DNA from: Loxodes magnus
Taxonomy: Eukaryota; Ciliophora; Karyorelictea; Loxodida; Loxodidae
Assembly (NCBI GenBank): GCA_946699065.1
Contig: CAMPDV010000098.1
Coordinates: 248,001-312,000 of the forward strand
DNA length: 64,000 nucleotides
Direction: 5' to 3'
Positions 26,849 to 36,007 of this stretch are shown here, in pieces. The first letter of the stretch is position 1. Each line of letters starts with the position of its first letter. The position numbers and the translations under genes are program-made. The notes under the pieces were generated by a model. That model made no database searches, had not been told where the DNA came from, and saw only the letters and a program-made list of their open reading frames with translations.

Positions 26849-27244
26849 ATGGTGGGAACTGAGAATGATCTTCGTGATAACACTTTCTGGTTTTATGGCT
26901 ATGAACAAGTTCCTTTCATGTCGCTGAAAAAATCCCTGGTCAGAGTCATTTTCTGAAGGGAACACTGTCTTTGAGATTATCCGCTCTTGGTAGGGGCATA
27001 AGCCTGGCTGCTCATAGCGATGGAGCTCCCTAGCAGCTATGCCTGGAGCACAACAGTATATCCCCGTTATTCCATAAAAAGAGAGCGTCGGATCGTGCAA
27101 TCGGAAAGGAGTTTCCGGTCCAAATCTCTTTTAGTTGAAATTAATTAATATTTTATATTTGAAAGAGGGAACTTATTTATTTTTTGTCATTCAAAGAAAT
27201 TTAAAAACAAACTGTAAAAATTTTTATTTAATGAAGTATTTTGA
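26849..27244 (+). CDS. Possible small membrane protein in a GC-rich island
   Basis: This ~280-bp island is near 50% GC in a background of about 20-25%. On the plus strand ATG opens 131 codons to UGA, starting MVGTENDLRDNTFWFYGYE and including IFWREHCLWDYPLLV and a hydrophobic stretch AWLLIAMELP; two of the tryptophans are UGA. On the minus strand there is an equally long frame free of all three stop codons but without ATG. The 3' side has a CGGAAA/TTTCCG hairpin and CTCTTTT, so a structured RNA is also possible. No homologue was recognised for any reading. The plus-strand protein is favoured because it has a start codon and a plausible membrane segment. Confidence 0.4.
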
Positions 27245-27802
27245 TTTTATACGTTTGTAAAATTTTCATATTGTTGCTTTAAGTTTAAAAATTGAATGCT
27301 TGCCTAAAATTTTATTTCTTATCAAATTATTCTATATTTTGTTTAATTGAGAATTAGTTGTAAATTTTCTGACAATATTTAAATTGATTACTAAGATTCT
27401 TTTAATTTATAAAAATTAAAAAAATGATCAAATAAAAATAATTTTTTCATTATTTATATTAGAAACTAAACTTCAATAGAATTCAGCTTCCTTTCATTTA
27501 TCTAATTTCTTTTTAGTAAACTTAGTATGGGGTATATCAAAATATATATTTTGTATCTTTATATTGGTTTTTGATTCTATTAACACAAAATAAATGATAC
27601 CCTTGACACTTCTATTTACTTTTCAGCAGAATTTATTAAATTGTACTCATTGTATGGCAGATGCAAGTTGAAATGTAATCATTTTATAGAAAAATAAATT
27701 TAAGCATTGGTCTATTTTTAATGATACAGAGCATTTTTATTTTAGACTTTAGTATTAATTTTTTTTAAATACCTTAAAATTTTGAGAATATTTTAGGAAA
27801 AA

Positions 27803-28132
27803 ATGTTACATCTGCAGGAGAACAGACCACCTATGGAGACGATGCTGGAAGAGAAAGGAGATTTAATAGAAAATATGGAATGACCTAACCTAATTTTACC
27901 CAACCAGGAATGGAGAAATTTATAAGAAGAAAGCAAGCTATATGAAGAGACAACCATTCCGAAAACTTGACAGTGAAGGGAGGAGAAGACCACCTAGAGA
28001 TCAAGTTCCTATTGGTTGGATAGGGAAGTAGGAAGCTTTTAAGTAGACGATCCTTCTTTAACACTTTAATTTAATTTAACCTTAAAATTTTATTCTTAAT
28101 TTAAAGTATATTTATTATAAAAAAATGACTGA
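27803..28132 (+). CDS. Hypothetical 109-aa acidic protein
   Basis: ATG to UGA (28130-28132). Rich in Glu, Pro and Trp (MLHLQENRPPMETMLEEKG, EEKTTQRSSSYWLDREVG), with three internal UGA read as Trp. The sequence GACCACCTA occurs twice within it. GC content is well above the flanks. The UGA overlaps the ATG of the next frame by a few bases (ATGACTGA), an unusual arrangement for a ciliate nuclear genome. That suggests either that only one of the two is real or that the true end lies elsewhere. No family was recognised. Confidence 0.4.
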
Positions 28133-28454
28133 CATCAACAAGATTTTTCTAACTCCTCCTCGTAGTAAGTGAGAAAATTAGAAGTATCTCTTCTTACCAC
28201 GTTTTAGATTTAACTACCAATCTTCTTATATCCTTCAATTTACTTGCAGGAAAGAAATTTAAAAAATTAAGAAATAATATCCACAATAGGCCAATAAAAA
28301 GGATTCTCGGTATATGAATCTTGAAAATCTCTAAAATATGTAATAATAGCTATCAGTGAAGCTACCTCATTTAAATAAAAAAGAAATTACTAATAGTTAG
28401 TATTACTATGCTAAAGCAAGAAAATAATAATCTCAAGTCATAGAGAGTTTTTGA
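28125..28454 (+). CDS. Hypothetical 109-aa basic protein
   Basis: ATG to UGA, 110 codons. Starts MTDINKIFLTPPRSKW, continues KYLFLPRFRFNYQSSYILQ and ends QQSQVIESF. Basic and Gln-rich, with one internal UGA. Convergent with the degraded LINE that follows on the minus strand. Composition is protein-like, but no homologue was recognised. Confidence 0.4.
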
Positions 28455-28459
28455 CGTCT

Positions 28460-30730
28460 TTATTTGCAAGAATTGATTTTAAATTATTTTTAATATTGTC
28501 TTGATCTCATCATTTTTCTTCAATTACTTCTATTTTCTACTCATTTTAACTTTTTCCTTTTTTTTGCTTTCTCCATTTCTAGAATCTCAAGTCTTCTTGT
28601 CATAAGCTGCTTTTGAAATATTTTGATTTATAAATCTAAATACTCCAATTTAAACCTTAAAAATGAATTTAAATATCCTTAATCATATAGCATAAGACGA
28701 CTTAAACCATAATTCTCATTATTTTCCGATAGTAAATCCCATATACTAAAATGGTATATACTTTTAAAGATATGCTCAAAAGTTAATACTCTCAATGTAT
28801 ATTAAAAATAGGATATGAAGATCTTAATGATCTTTTCGAAAATTATAGGATTGGGTTCTAAGTTTATATATACTGATAATTTCTCGTCTATACTATTTGT
28901 TCAACTTTGTATAAGTAATTTGTGGAAATTATTTAAGATTGCTCCATTGCTCAGTACATATTTTAGCTTTTTTCATTTTCATAAATTTTTTAGTAACGTC
29001 ATTATAGAAATATTGTTGTATTTTGCCTCATATATACTTTTTAAAAGTTTTAAGACTTATATTTTTCTAGTAATTCTGCCGATCGATGGTGTATAGGCCT
29101 GATAATTGCTACATTTAATCATAGTATTAAAATCCTTTTTCCAGATATTAATGAATAGAGAATCCATTCTTGATCTTGGAAAATTAACACTTTCTTATTT
29201 CATTTTATAATAGAATCTAAAGAATTTTATAGCCATAATGTACTTAAATGTAATCAATTAAGGTTTATATAGCATGACTAAATAAATGTTGAAATTTCTA
29301 CTTAAAAAAAATATTTTGAAACCATTCTCTAGTTTGATTAAGTTCAGTTCAAAACTCAGGTTCCTCTGCTTTGAATATTTCATGGTATTAATTCTCCTGC
29401 ATAATCTGTTGTAGGAAATGTAAATGTCTGCATAGAGTTTTAAAATGTCAATAGTTTCTTACTTATATCTTACAAGTCAAAAAACAGCTTATTTCATTTC
29501 AACTATATATTTAAATGTGACTTCTATACAATATGGATTCAATTCTTCTTCTGATGTAGAATAACTCCTAAATTTGTGACTTTCTCTTTTTAAATATTTG
29601 GCTTTTTCTAATCATAAAATTAGAAGAAGAAATCCCTTTAATAAAAATGTTAATGAAATGAAGTAATCATAAAATTAAGATTTATTATTTCTAAGGTTTC
29701 TTTAGAAATTAGATCCACTCAGATTTGGTAACAATGATCCTTAAGTGAGTTCATGCAAAAACTTTACTTGCATCATTTATTAAATTCTACATTTGCTTTG
29801 TAGATTTGGAAAGAAGAACCAGATCATCTACCCATAATCTCCAAGCGAAATTAACACTCAAGATCTAGTATTTGACTTCCAACTAGGTACTTTTACTTTC
29901 CAATTATATAAACGATGTTATATTACAATAATACTAAAACTGATCCATGTGAAATTAATTACATAGCTCCATTGTTGTATTATAATTTTCTAGTGTTTAT
30001 TCCATTATAATAAATTAATTATTTTCGCTTTAGTAAAGTTATTCTAAGACTTTTATTTTTCCAAGTGGTAGTTTGACTTTCTTAAATTGATTAAGCGAAA
30101 GTCTTTTTTCTCTTGAGTCAAATATTTAAAAAAAATTTATCAATGTTGCAATCAATTTAGTCTTCCCTTTTGCCCATCTCCTATAGTTATCAATTATTTG
30201 TTATATCACCCAAATCTGCTAAGTAACTTATCCATTTTTCATTAATCCCATTTAAGAATGGTGAATCAAATTTCTCTAACAAATCAGATTGTAAATTATT
30301 TTTGTTAAAGCTTTATCATATAGTTTTATTATAGTATTAATAAAAGAAATAAGTTGTCATTTTTTCAATCATCTTTATTTTTCTTAAATATTTGAATAAT
30401 CACCGAAATATTTAATTCTAAAGGAATTCTTCCAAACCTTAACATTCTGTCAACTATCTTTTGTGAAATGATTTATAATTTTAATTTTATATTTTATTCA
30501 TTCTAATGAAAGTATTTTAAAATACTTTCAATAAACTATAAAAATCAAATTATTCCATCTTTAAATCTTTCCTTCTTAATATAAACTTTTTTTTGCCTTT
30601 GATTGTTGTCTTATATTATTTATTGGATATTACTAGTGCAAGCGTTTTAAGTTATTTAGTAATTAAAAATTTTATCTTAATTAATTTTATTTAAAGACAT
30701 CTCTCCTTTAAGATTTCAATTTCTCTTTTT
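28460..30730 (-). pseudogene. Decayed non-LTR (LINE-type) reverse transcriptase
   Basis: Reverse transcriptase landmarks appear in the right order on the minus strand but in different frames, so the gene is broken. They are: RIPLELNISVIIQIFKK (30387-30432, upstream palm region); the palm segment RLSLNQFKKVKLPLGKI then LEQLY (~30040-30110); HGSVLVLLQYNIVYI (~29900-29950, the QG-SPLLFNI-like block); the catalytic LWVDDLVLLSKS (VDD at 29823-29831, a variant of YADD); then a C-terminal REIISIYKLRTQ region and EHIFKSIYHFSIW (~28740-28776), which resembles the post-RT Cys/His region. No endonuclease domain was recognised upstream. UGA-encoded Trp fits throughout, so the element adapted to, or arose in, this code. 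It is a candidate source of the machinery that moved the family B copies. Confidence 0.7.
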
Positions 30731-30819
30731 TAATCATTTATCTAAAAAACTAATAAGACAGGTAAATTTCTCTATAATATTAAAAAGACATTAGTTTAAG
30801 ATTTAAAGTAAGTGCTTAA

Positions 30820-31197
30820 ATGAAATATCAATCATTAAGATTTTTCGAAATTAAAGCCTCTTAGTCTAACATTATTAGACCAAGTAAAGCAAAAATAAAT
30901 CAAGAATTAAAATTAAATTTTTGTAAAAAGTATATTATAGCTGTGGAAAAACGTTTGGCTTTTCTTGGACGCTTAATTTAAGAATTTTATGAAAGTTTCA
31001 GAAGAAAAATATTGAAGAGACAAAGAAATAGTTTTCTTGATTTTAGTTATAGTCAAAATTAGCTAAATAATATAAAGATTTTAGTAACTTTATTTCTTTA
31101 GATAAAGTAAGAACTACCTAATGAACCTTTTAAAAATAGATAATTTTATTATTTTTTATTATTTATATAAATAACGTAGTCCTATTATCTTAAATGA
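30820..31197 (+). CDS. Hypothetical 125-aa basic protein
   Basis: ATG to UGA with no internal UGA in 125 codons, which is unusual by chance here. It contains SNIIRPSKAKINQELKL and AVEKRLAFLGRLIQEFYESF, a basic helical pattern. It runs toward the farnesyltransferase gene (convergent). If the UGA at 31195 is Trp, the frame continues into charged sequence up to the farnesyltransferase 3' end. No family was recognised. Confidence 0.4.
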
Positions 31198-31453
31198 TAG
31201 AACTGACTAAAAAAAGAAGAAGAATTTCAATTTAATGTGAATAAAAGAATAGAAATACTTTATTATGATATTCAAAATATGAAATACTATAAAATCAAAG
31301 TTGCTTTAAAGGATATAGAATGTATTTTAAACATTTATATAAAGATCCTTTTAGATTTTTCTTTAATTGAATCGCAAAGAAGTTATACGTAAAATGATGT
31401 TTTAAATATTAAAAATTTTAAATTACAAAATAAAGTTTATTTAATTGGTCCTT

Positions 31454-32704
31454 TCAAATTAAAGTTTTTAAATACCATTTTTTCGCTTCTTCTACTTTAT
31501 CCCATCTAACATTAGCAACTGGATCATTCATTGTTAATACTTCCTCTCCTTCATATCCATTTAAATACACGAAATCTAAAACTTGACTGTTAACAAGTGA
31601 GTTTTTCTTTCACATTTATTCATGAAATCTTCCAGATAAGCTTAAGCCACTAAACGTATAGCAAGTGTGATATAAATCTGATTTGTTTCCAGGAATTTTG
31701 ACAAATCCTCCATTTTTCACACTCTAGCTAGAACATACACAGTAGGCCTGAAGCGCTTTAGTGTCATATAACCATCGAATATTACTTTCCTATATATTAC
31801 AATTTTCAGGAAGAATCATACTGCCATCTGTTAGATATGCGAGAAGATGAAAAATGCTTCCAACTCAAAACGAATAGCAACTATCAACTAATTTATTCGT
31901 TCTTCCTTAAAATCCACCTTCTACTTCCATTTGTCTTTGAGCAGCTCATTTTAAAATTGCGTTATAATCGATTCTTTCTTCACCCAGCATTTAGCTCAAT
32001 TTTAATATGGACAGTGAAGCTAATCCACAGTATGTATATCCTCCGTGTGCTTCTACAAAAGGTTCTCCGCCAAATCCTCCTTCATATGTTTAACATCTTT
32101 AAATATGTTTCTAAACGTTCTTGACTAATCTTTCGTCTAATATATTTAGCACCCAAGATGTAAGTAACGAGCAATAGACTCCTCTTAAATCAGATTCACC
32201 TTCTTCATGCAGATTAAATGAACCATTTTTTTATTTCATCCTCATAAGAAATTGATACATTTTTTCTCTATTCACAATCTTAAAACCTTCTTCAACATTA
32301 AGAATTATAATGCAGGAAATAGCTGCATAAGTAGCAGCGATATGTGGCTCCTAGCAAGCTCCACCACCAAACCCACCAGTTGGATGCTAGCATAACTTCA
32401 AATATTAAATAATCTTATCCTTCTCGCTCATTTGCAATATTTCCTCTCTCACTGATAATAACTCCAGTGTATGTGTAATTCAGAATAAAAGTCAATGTTA
32501 GCCTGAATCAAGATTCTAATTATTTCTAGGAATAAACTACAAATGGTTCACGCAGAAATTTTTATGAAGTTCTGACAAAAAATCACAAGGTTACCAGTCT
32601 TTTTATTATGGAGTATACAAGCCTTGATCAAACAGTTTGAGAACTAACTCTGCACTATTTTTTTAGCTTTTTTAAGTTTTAGTTAAAATATCTTCCCGTT
32701 CCAT
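31454..32704 (-). CDS. Protein farnesyltransferase beta subunit
   Basis: 416 aa, a normal length for the family. It transfers a farnesyl group to the Cys of C-terminal CaaX motifs, acting with an alpha subunit in the cytosol. The alpha-alpha barrel repeats are clear: WLLFWITHTLELL; LKLCQHPTGGFGGG with ATYAAI; TYEGGFGGEPFVEAHGGYTYC; AAQRQMEVEGGFQGRTNKLVD; CYSFWVGS; NGGFVKIPGNKSDLYHTCY; SGLSLSGRF. Catalytic zinc ligands are inferred as the Asp in the DSCYSFW/KLVD region, the Cys two residues on, and the His of LYHTCY. EAHGGYT(Y/F)C and VKIPGNKSD fit the farnesyl-type rather than the geranylgeranyl-type beta chain. UGA encodes four or more tryptophans that are conserved in animals and yeast, including those in LLFW and SFW. 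The start is the only nearby ATG in frame, and no intron is needed. Confidence 0.93.
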
Positions 32705-33060
32705 TAAGGGAAATTACTCTAACTTTATTTAATAAAATATTTCCTTTTATTTTTATTATAATATCATATAATAATGTCACTTCACCTTTATTTACCTATT
32801 AAGTTCATTCTTTAATACTTTCTTAGACTTTTTCTTAAATTTCTTTTACTATTTTAAGACAATAAATTTGACGCGAAATATAGAATATAACAATACTGTC
32901 ATCATTTAAACTCTTTTTGAAATTTTTAGAATTGATAATTAATGACTTCTATTAAGACTTGAATGAATCTATTATAATAGAGATATTCAACTTTAGTAAT
33001 AAATTAAAAAGTATAAAGGAATGAACAATTCTTACTTAGATAATATGAAGACTATCTTAA
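32705..33060. other. Short intergenic stretch between divergent genes
   Basis: Likely holds the promoters of the farnesyltransferase gene (-) and of whatever lies at 33.1-33.6 kb (+). A Leu/Phe-rich frame continues through it in the same phase as the next entry, so the next gene may start here. Confidence 0.3.
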
Positions 33061-33555
33061 ATTATAAGTATTATTTAAGAAGAAAGAATTGACAAAAATA
33101 AGTTTTAAGGAATATTTTTAGATGCCTTTGACAAGAAAAAGCAGCTAAATCTTAAGAATAAGGATATTTAAGCTTTAATATTTTACTAGGATCAAAATTT
33201 GGCAAATGTGGAGAGCTAATCTGTGAACCTATAACTTCTTAGTTTCTTATCTTAAAACCTATTAGTGTATCTTGATAAGTAGAGCATAAGGCAGATTCTT
33301 AATATAAAGTAAAGGATATATAAGATTAGTACTTAATGAATTTAAGTTAATCTTAATTTAGGTTTTATTACTTGTAATAAAAATAAGCAGCTAAACATTA
33401 ATTTCAATAATATAAGAACTATAATTATTTTACATTAAGGAGCATTTCTCTAAAATTAAAATTTAGACTTCTAAATGTTAATTAAAACAGCATCTAAAAA
33501 AGTTGAAAGATAAGATAGAAAAAGTAGAAAAGCTGAAGAAAAGAGAAATATTTGA
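33061..33555 (+). CDS. Possible leucine-rich-repeat protein, partial
   Basis: A frame ending at UGA (33553-33555) contains leucine-rich spacing, such as KQLNLKNKDIQALI, VNLQLLSFLSQNLL, YLDKQSIRQI and LNINFNNIRTI, followed by NLDFQML and a basic tail KKVERQDRKSRKAEEKR. The end resembles the LDF...ER cap that closes leucine-rich-repeat domains of U2A'/dynein-light-chain-1-like proteins. No ATG is visible in frame, and UGA codons upstream around 33020-33050 suggest introns or a different start. Resemblance by eye only. Confidence 0.3.
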
Positions 33556-33810
33556 CTGCAGATTGCAATAAAGGTAATTTATGAGCATTAAAATATATAA
33601 ACCATTCTATAAAGTCTGTGAGTAATATTTAGACTAAATAGTATGAAGAAGAAAGAAGTTTAGCAATATAATAAAGAGAAGCTTTAAAAACAAAAGAAGA
33701 GTTCATTAGTTATAATATCATAGAGAATTTACTTAAATTGTTTATTGATTTCACTATTTAATTAAATTAAACAAACTAAAGAGTTAATTATACTAATTAA
33801 TTTAGATAAT

Positions 33811-34667
33811 ATGAATAAGAGCTTAGTTGCTATTGGACAAATTTGCTCTACAATGTCCAGAGGGACAAATTTCGAAAAGATATAAAATTTTACCGCAATA
33901 GCAGCATAACAAAATGCAAAAATGATTTGTTTTCCTGAAAATTTCCATTATATGGCTGAAACTAATTAATAGTACTTTCCTATCCTTGAAAATCTAGAAA
34001 CAGGAGAATGGCTTGAAAAATATAAGTAGCTAGCAGTTAAGCATTAGATCTGAATGTCGTTAGGAGGGTTATTTATGTAAATCCCTTAAGAAGAAAGTAG
34101 ATTTACTAATTCACATCTTATTATTGATAATACAGGATAAATAGTAGCAAAATACGATAAAATACACATGTTTGATATCGATGTAAATGAGAAAACCAAG
34201 TTTAAAGAAAGTGAAGTCGCTAAACCTGGTGAAAAAATTGTTGCACCAGTCGAATCTCCCATTGGAAAATTGGGCCTTTCGATATGCTATGATATTAGAT
34301 TTCCAGAGCTCTACAGAAAGATGACTTTAGCAGGAGCTGAAATATTACTGACACCTGCAGCATTCTTCATTAGAACTGGAATGGCACATTGGGAACCGAT
34401 ATTAAAAGCAAGAGCTATAGAAAATTAATGCTATGTAATAGCAGCAGGCTAATGGGGAATTCATAACTCAGTAAGAGAAAGTTATGGTCATTCCATGGTT
34501 ATTGATCCATGGGGAACAATTGTAATATATTAAATATTTAGATTACTCAAGCTGGAGATAGGGAAGAACTTATCTTTGCAGAAATTGATCTAAATTATCT
34601 CTATGAGGTTAGACAAAAACTACCAAGCCTAAAGAATAGGAGAGAAGATATGTATCCTTTTGCTTGA
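33811..34667 (+). CDS. Nit1-type carbon-nitrogen hydrolase (nitrilase superfamily)
   Basis: 278 aa after removal of a 20-nt intron. The catalytic Glu-Lys-Cys triad is in place: Glu in FPENFHYM (~residue 48), Lys in KYDKIHMFD (~113) and Cys in LSICYDIRFPE (~155). Family blocks WMSLGG, GAEILLTPAAF, HWEPILKARAIEN, GHSMVIDPWGT and AEIDLNYL follow the order of animal and plant NIT1/Nit2 enzymes. These hydrolyse omega-amides, including deaminated glutathione, in cytosol or mitochondria. I infer the Nit1 branch from CYDIRFPELYRKM and from the WMSLGG block, which parallels the Trp-containing block of human NIT1. The Trp of WMSLGG is UGA. The stop is UGA at 34665-34667. Short spacing to the convergent ATPase fragment suggests no operon-like coupling. 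Confidence 0.92.
34522..34541 (+). other. 20-nt intron in the nitrilase gene
   Basis: GTAATATATTAAATATTTAG. Without removal, the frame shifts between DPWGTI and QAGDREELIFAEIDL. Removal restores the conserved C-terminal block and gives a length divisible by three. Boundaries are GT-AG. Confidence 0.85.
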
Positions 34668-35191
34668 GCAATAATTAAAAAAAACATCTAGCAACTTATC
34701 TAAATATTATATTCATTCATTACATTATTCAAATGAATACTCAAAGTTACTATAGATAAATATATAATAATTAAGCAAACCATCTAAATCCTATAGATCA
34801 AGATTAAGATTGTTTTTTATTACTTAACTAAAAGCAAAATCTCAAGATAAAATTAAAATTTTTGCGGCGCATTTGATAAAAAAATTTATAAAGAGAGTAT
34901 TATATGTAAAATATAATGCTTTCAATTTACTCATTCTTCCTCTTGTAAATAAACCTTAAATAATTAAAAATAATTCTTTTATATTATTTAAAGCTTTTAG
35001 TTAAAACTAACAAGATTGTATCATTATAGAATTAAAAGTCTAATATTATTATTAATGTTCTAGCTCTTAAATATATAACAAATTTGAATAATATTAGAAA
35101 TAGTTTAAGGTTAATTAGTAAGACTCGCTGTAAAGAAGAATGAATTAAATAAAAAATGCTAATTATTTTCTAAAATTGATAAATAAAATTT
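34668..35191. other. Intergenic region between convergent genes
   Basis: Contains the 3' ends of the nitrilase (+) and the ATPase fragment (-). No remaining ATPase domains are recognisable here. Confidence 0.45.
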
Positions 35192-36007
35192 TCAGTTTAT
35201 CAAGTTTTTGGAACTTTTTGGATTATTTTCCTCATTTTCGTTTTTTTTATTTAGCTCTCCTATACTCTTAGTACGACTTAAATATTAAACAGTTCCAAAA
35301 ACAGTGTCGCAATCTGTGAAAATTGCTATTCCCTTACCACTTCCTCCTACACAACTAGTCCCTAGCAGCGCGATGTTTTATGCATCTAAAAAGTGACCTG
35401 GCTTAGTTTCAGAGCTCTTTTGTTCAATTTCTCCAGATTTTTTTACTTATGAAGAGTCTATTTAAAGATTTTCTGCTTCAATTAGCCTTATATCAGCAGG
35501 AATTTTTCCTTCTTAAATGATTATTAAATCTCCTGGAACTAGTTAGTCGCTCTTAATTTTAATTTCCTTTCCACTTCTAATTACAATGATATCTCGTTTT
35601 TGTATGTGTTTGATATTATTTAGTATCTATGCTTTGATAAACTAATCCTCGATCCATGCTCTTTGATTTGTTACAATCTTTCTCTACCATTTCAGTAAAA
35701 TAATTCAAAAAACTAAAAAGAATAAGCTGATTAATAAGAATCTTCAGTTCCTATTAAAAAAGAAAGAGAAGAGAAGCAAAAATCCCAAAATGCAAAAGCA
35801 AATTTTGAAATAGGTTGCAGCATTATATCATTTAGGTCACTAGAATCGTTAAATTTTATGGTTCTATTTTTCTTATATATTTTCAGGTTCTAATCCATTT
35901 TTTAAATCACAATTTAACTTGCTTTATAGCACTTCTAGAGAAACATTATGTTCATTAACATTTGCAAATTTCTAATAGACAATTTACCAAATATTCATTT
36001 ATTCCAT
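35192..36007 (-). CDS. Truncated P-type (P2-like) ATPase: N-terminus, M1-M2 and actuator domain only
   Basis: 271 aa from ATG (36007) to UGA (35192). An N-terminal CDLKNGL motif and QWPKWYNAATYFKICFCIL match the entry to M1 of Na,K/H,K-type pumps (P-x-W-x-x-F). Two membrane helices follow (residues ~90-135), then RAWIEDQ, the actuator segment PGDLIIIQEGKIPADIRLI, IDSSQ, a degenerate SGE in place of the dephosphorylation motif TGES, NIALLGTSCVGGSGKGIAI and TVFGTV. The protein stops before M3. The phosphorylation motif DKTGT, nucleotide-binding domain and M4-M10 are absent, against ~1,000 aa in intact pumps. It is either a truncated pseudogene or a stand-alone M1-M2-A protein. No remnant of the missing part is seen downstream, and reading the UGA as Trp adds no ATPase sequence. 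Confidence 0.8.

Noticed and set aside
26831..27100. 89-codon minus-strand ORF in the GC-rich island as the real gene
   Set aside because: No ATG and no recognisable family; the plus-strand frame has a start and uses UGA as expected. Kept only as an alternative.
28815..29096. 93-codon plus-strand hydrophobic ORF
   Set aside because: The opposite strand carries the C-terminal LINE region (REIISIYKLRTQ), which explains the openness.
31837..32124. 95-codon plus-strand ORF
   Set aside because: Antisense to the well-supported farnesyltransferase beta gene.
34168..34428. Stand-alone 86-codon nitrilase fragment
   Set aside because: It is only the part of the nitrilase gene lying between two in-frame UAA codons; with UAA as Gln the gene is full length.
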